Below, one piece after another: positions 62,495 through 64,000 of a DNA stretch of 64,000 bases. Source of the DNA: JAPHSX01 sp041554195 (GTDB lineage: Bacteria > Pseudomonadota > Gammaproteobacteria > Thiohalomonadales > Thiohalomonadaceae). Positions within the stretch are counted from its first letter, which is position 1. Every line of letters begins with the position of its first letter. Made by a program: the position numbers and the translations under genes. The stretch lies in contig JBFFMJ010000007.1 of assembly GCA_041554195.1 (NCBI GenBank), positions 124,001 through 188,000 on the forward strand. The letters run 5' to 3'. A model generated the notes under the pieces. That model had not been told where the DNA came from. It was given only the letters and a program-made list of their open reading frames with translations, and ran no database searches.

Positions 62495-64000
62495 TTAGAT
62501 GGGGCAGACCATCTCGCCCAACGCGGCGGTGAGCTTGAGGTTCTCCCCGTAGTCTACGGGACAGTCGATAACTACCACGCTATCGCTTTCCAGCGCCTTT
62601 CTCAAGGTCGGTAATAACTCTTCGGCGCTCTCTACCCGCACCCCCTCGGCACCAAACGACTCGGCCAGCTGCACAAAGTCGGGATTATCAAAGTCCACAT
62701 GAGAGGCACGCCCGAACTGATTCATCTGTTTCCATTTAATCAGGCCATAGCCACTGTCGTTCCACACCAGCACCACGATAGGGGTCTTCATCCGCACCGC
62801 GGTCTCCAGCTCCTGCACATTCATCAAAAAGCCCGCATCGCCACACACCGCGACGACCTTGCGCTCGGGATAGGCGAGACTGGCGGCGATCGCGCCGGGC
62901 AGGGCGATGCCCATGCTGGCAAAACCGTTGGAGATAATGCAGGTATTGGGGTATTCGCAGCGGAACATGCGCGCCATCCACATCTTGTGGGCGCCCACAT
63001 CACAGGTGACGATATCCTCCAGCGCCATCGCGGTGCGCAGGTCCCAGATGATCTTCTGTGGCTTGATGGGAAAGCCGGTGTCCGCACGACACCCATCCAT
63101 TTCGCGGATCAGTGCCTCGCGCAGCGGGCGCAGGCGATGGCCGGTGTGGGGTGTCGCCAGCTCGCCAATGCGCAGCAGCGAGTGTTTGATGTCACCCACC
63201 ACACCAACCTCTATTGAATAGTAGGCATCCACCTCAGCGGGGGTGGTGTCGATATGGACGATCTTGCGATCGCGGCTGGGATGCCACAGATAGGGGTGAT
63301 ACTCCACCAGGTCGAAACCGACGCAGATGATCACATCGGCCCCCTCGAAACCGCAGTGAATATAGTCCTTGGCCTGTAGCCCGGCACTGCCGAGGGCCAA
63401 CGGATGGTTGAACGGCATCACCCCCTTGGCCATGAAAGTATTGGCCACCGGGATATTCATCCGTTCGGCAAAATCCTGTAACTGCCGCCACGCGCCGCTG
63501 CGCACCACCCCGTTACCGGCAAGGATCAACGGCTGGTGCGCCGCGGAGATGGTCTTGATTGCCCGCTCCACCTGGTTCTGTGCCGGCTCCGGCAGCAGCG
63601 GATTTTTTACCGGCAGCGGGTGATCCTCCAGCTCCATCTCGGCAAGGTTCTCGGGAAACTCGATAAAGCTGGCCCCGCTCTTCTCGGTCTGCGCCAGCTT
63701 GAACGCCTTGCGCACCACCTCGGGAATGGTATTGGGGGTGAGCAGACGGGTGGAATATTTGGTGATCGGCTGAAACATCTGCACCAGATCGAGCACCTGA
63801 TGCGACTCTTTATGCAGACGGTGGGTAGAGGCCTGGCCGGCGATGGCGACCAGTGGCGCGTGGTCCATATTGGCATCGGCCACCCCGGTGATGAGGTTGG
63901 TGGCACCGGGGCCGAGGGTGGCAAGGCAGACACCGGCCTTGCCGGTCAGTCTGCCATAGACATCGGCCATAAAGGCGGCACCCTGTTCGTGGCGGACGAT
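62495..64000 (-). CDS. acetolactate synthase-type ThDP enzyme, N-terminus beyond window
   Basis: At least 501 codons; the frame is open to the right edge, reading IVRHEQGAAFMADVYGRLTG at its first visible residues, so the first about 45-50 residues are missing. The ThDP-binding site is intact (GDAGFLMN, then WNDSGYGLIKW). It belongs to the large-subunit acetohydroxyacid synthase family and resembles single-subunit forms; no small subunit gene is seen downstream, where the EEP-family gene follows. It would condense pyruvate to acetolactate. Confidence 0.88.
   Translation of the reverse strand: MVRHEQGAAFMADVYGRLTGKAGVCLATLGPGATNLITGVADANMDHAPLVAIAGQASTHRLHKESHQVLDLVQMFQPITKYSTRLLTPNTIPEVVRKAFKLAQTEKSGASFIEFPENLAEMELEDHPLPVKNPLLPEPAQNQVERAIKTISAAHQPLILAGNGVVRSGAWRQLQDFAERMNIPVANTFMAKGVMPFNHPLALGSAGLQAKDYIHCGFEGADVIICVGFDLVEYHPYLWHPSRDRKIVHIDTTPAEVDAYYSIEVGVVGDIKHSLLRIGELATPHTGHRLRPLREALIREMDGCRADTGFPIKPQKIIWDLRTAMALEDIVTCDVGAHKMWMARMFRCEYPNTCIISNGFASMGIALPGAIAASLAYPERKVVAVCGDAGFLMNVQELETAVRMKTPIVVLVWNDSGYGLIKWKQMNQFGRASHVDFDNPDFVQLAESFGAEGVRVESAEELLPTLRKALESDSVVVIDCPVDYGENLKLTAALGEMVCPI

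Noticed and set aside
67..64000. Many long antisense ORFs opposite gor, topA, trkA, narG and other genes
   Set aside because: They are frame shadows of GC-rich coding sequence, with no family motifs or start signals.

Overview
The window reads as a chromosome segment of a gammaproteobacterium that can respire nitrate and uses glutathione and ubiquinone. Gene content and order point to a lineage near the sulfur-oxidising Chromatiales or Thiotrichales: the dprA-smg-topA-purE-tsaC-hemF block, the def-fmt-rsmB-DUF4390-ntrY-ntrX-trkA-trkH block, and a DsrC/TusE-like gene beside narGHJI. The lineage is an inference; no rRNA gene is present. Most of the window is GC-rich core sequence. Three AT-rich patches (about 12.1-13.25 kb, 20.75-22.2 kb and 58.7-59.8 kb) look foreign. 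I saw no tRNA, rRNA, CRISPR array, transposase or phage gene.

Layout. 0-12 kb holds housekeeping genes: a partial gamma-carbonic-anhydrase-like gene and gor, an unknown protein, a SulP anion transporter convergent with srkA, prlC, small membrane proteins with an HMA-like protein, pldA with a membrane partner, and ubiD. 12.1-13.3 kb is an AT-rich islet with a DUF2971-like gene broken by one base in an A tract, bounded by a 10-bp inverted repeat. 13.3-24.8 kb carries an orphan TRAP solute receptor, a diguanylate cyclase, uvrD, a truncated haemoglobin, an exported hydrolase-like protein with a TlpA thioredoxin, an AT-rich polytopic membrane protein, sbcB and mtfA. 24.8-32.5 kb, all on the minus strand, runs LysM lipoprotein, dprA, smg, topA, purE, tsaC, hemF. 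32.6-43 kb is a plus-strand, largely overlapping run: def, fmt, rsmB, DUF4390, ntrY, ntrX, trkA, trkH and a methyltransferase. It joins translation-start and rRNA-modification enzymes to an envelope two-component system and potassium uptake.

45.4-58.5 kb is a complete nitrate-respiration module. narK1, narK2, narG, narH, narJ and narI run on the minus strand, followed by a cysteine-free DsrC/TusE-like gene. The divergent narX-narL pair is on the plus strand. The divergent intergenic region carries a 7-2-7 NarL/NarP-like inverted heptamer and a second perfect heptamer near narX, so the sensor pair probably controls both the transporter operon and itself.

58.7-64 kb holds AT-rich RDD and exported unknown genes, a TviB-type nucleotide-sugar dehydrogenase, an endonuclease/exonuclease/phosphatase-family protein and a truncated acetolactate-synthase-type enzyme at the right edge.

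No complete new system is evident. The items most worth a second look are the cysteine-free DsrC-like protein next to nar, the homopolymer-frameshifted gene and its repeat-bounded islet, the four-tract G-quadruplex motif just upstream of rmuC, NtrX without a GAFTGA loop, and the structured narK2-narG intergenic region.
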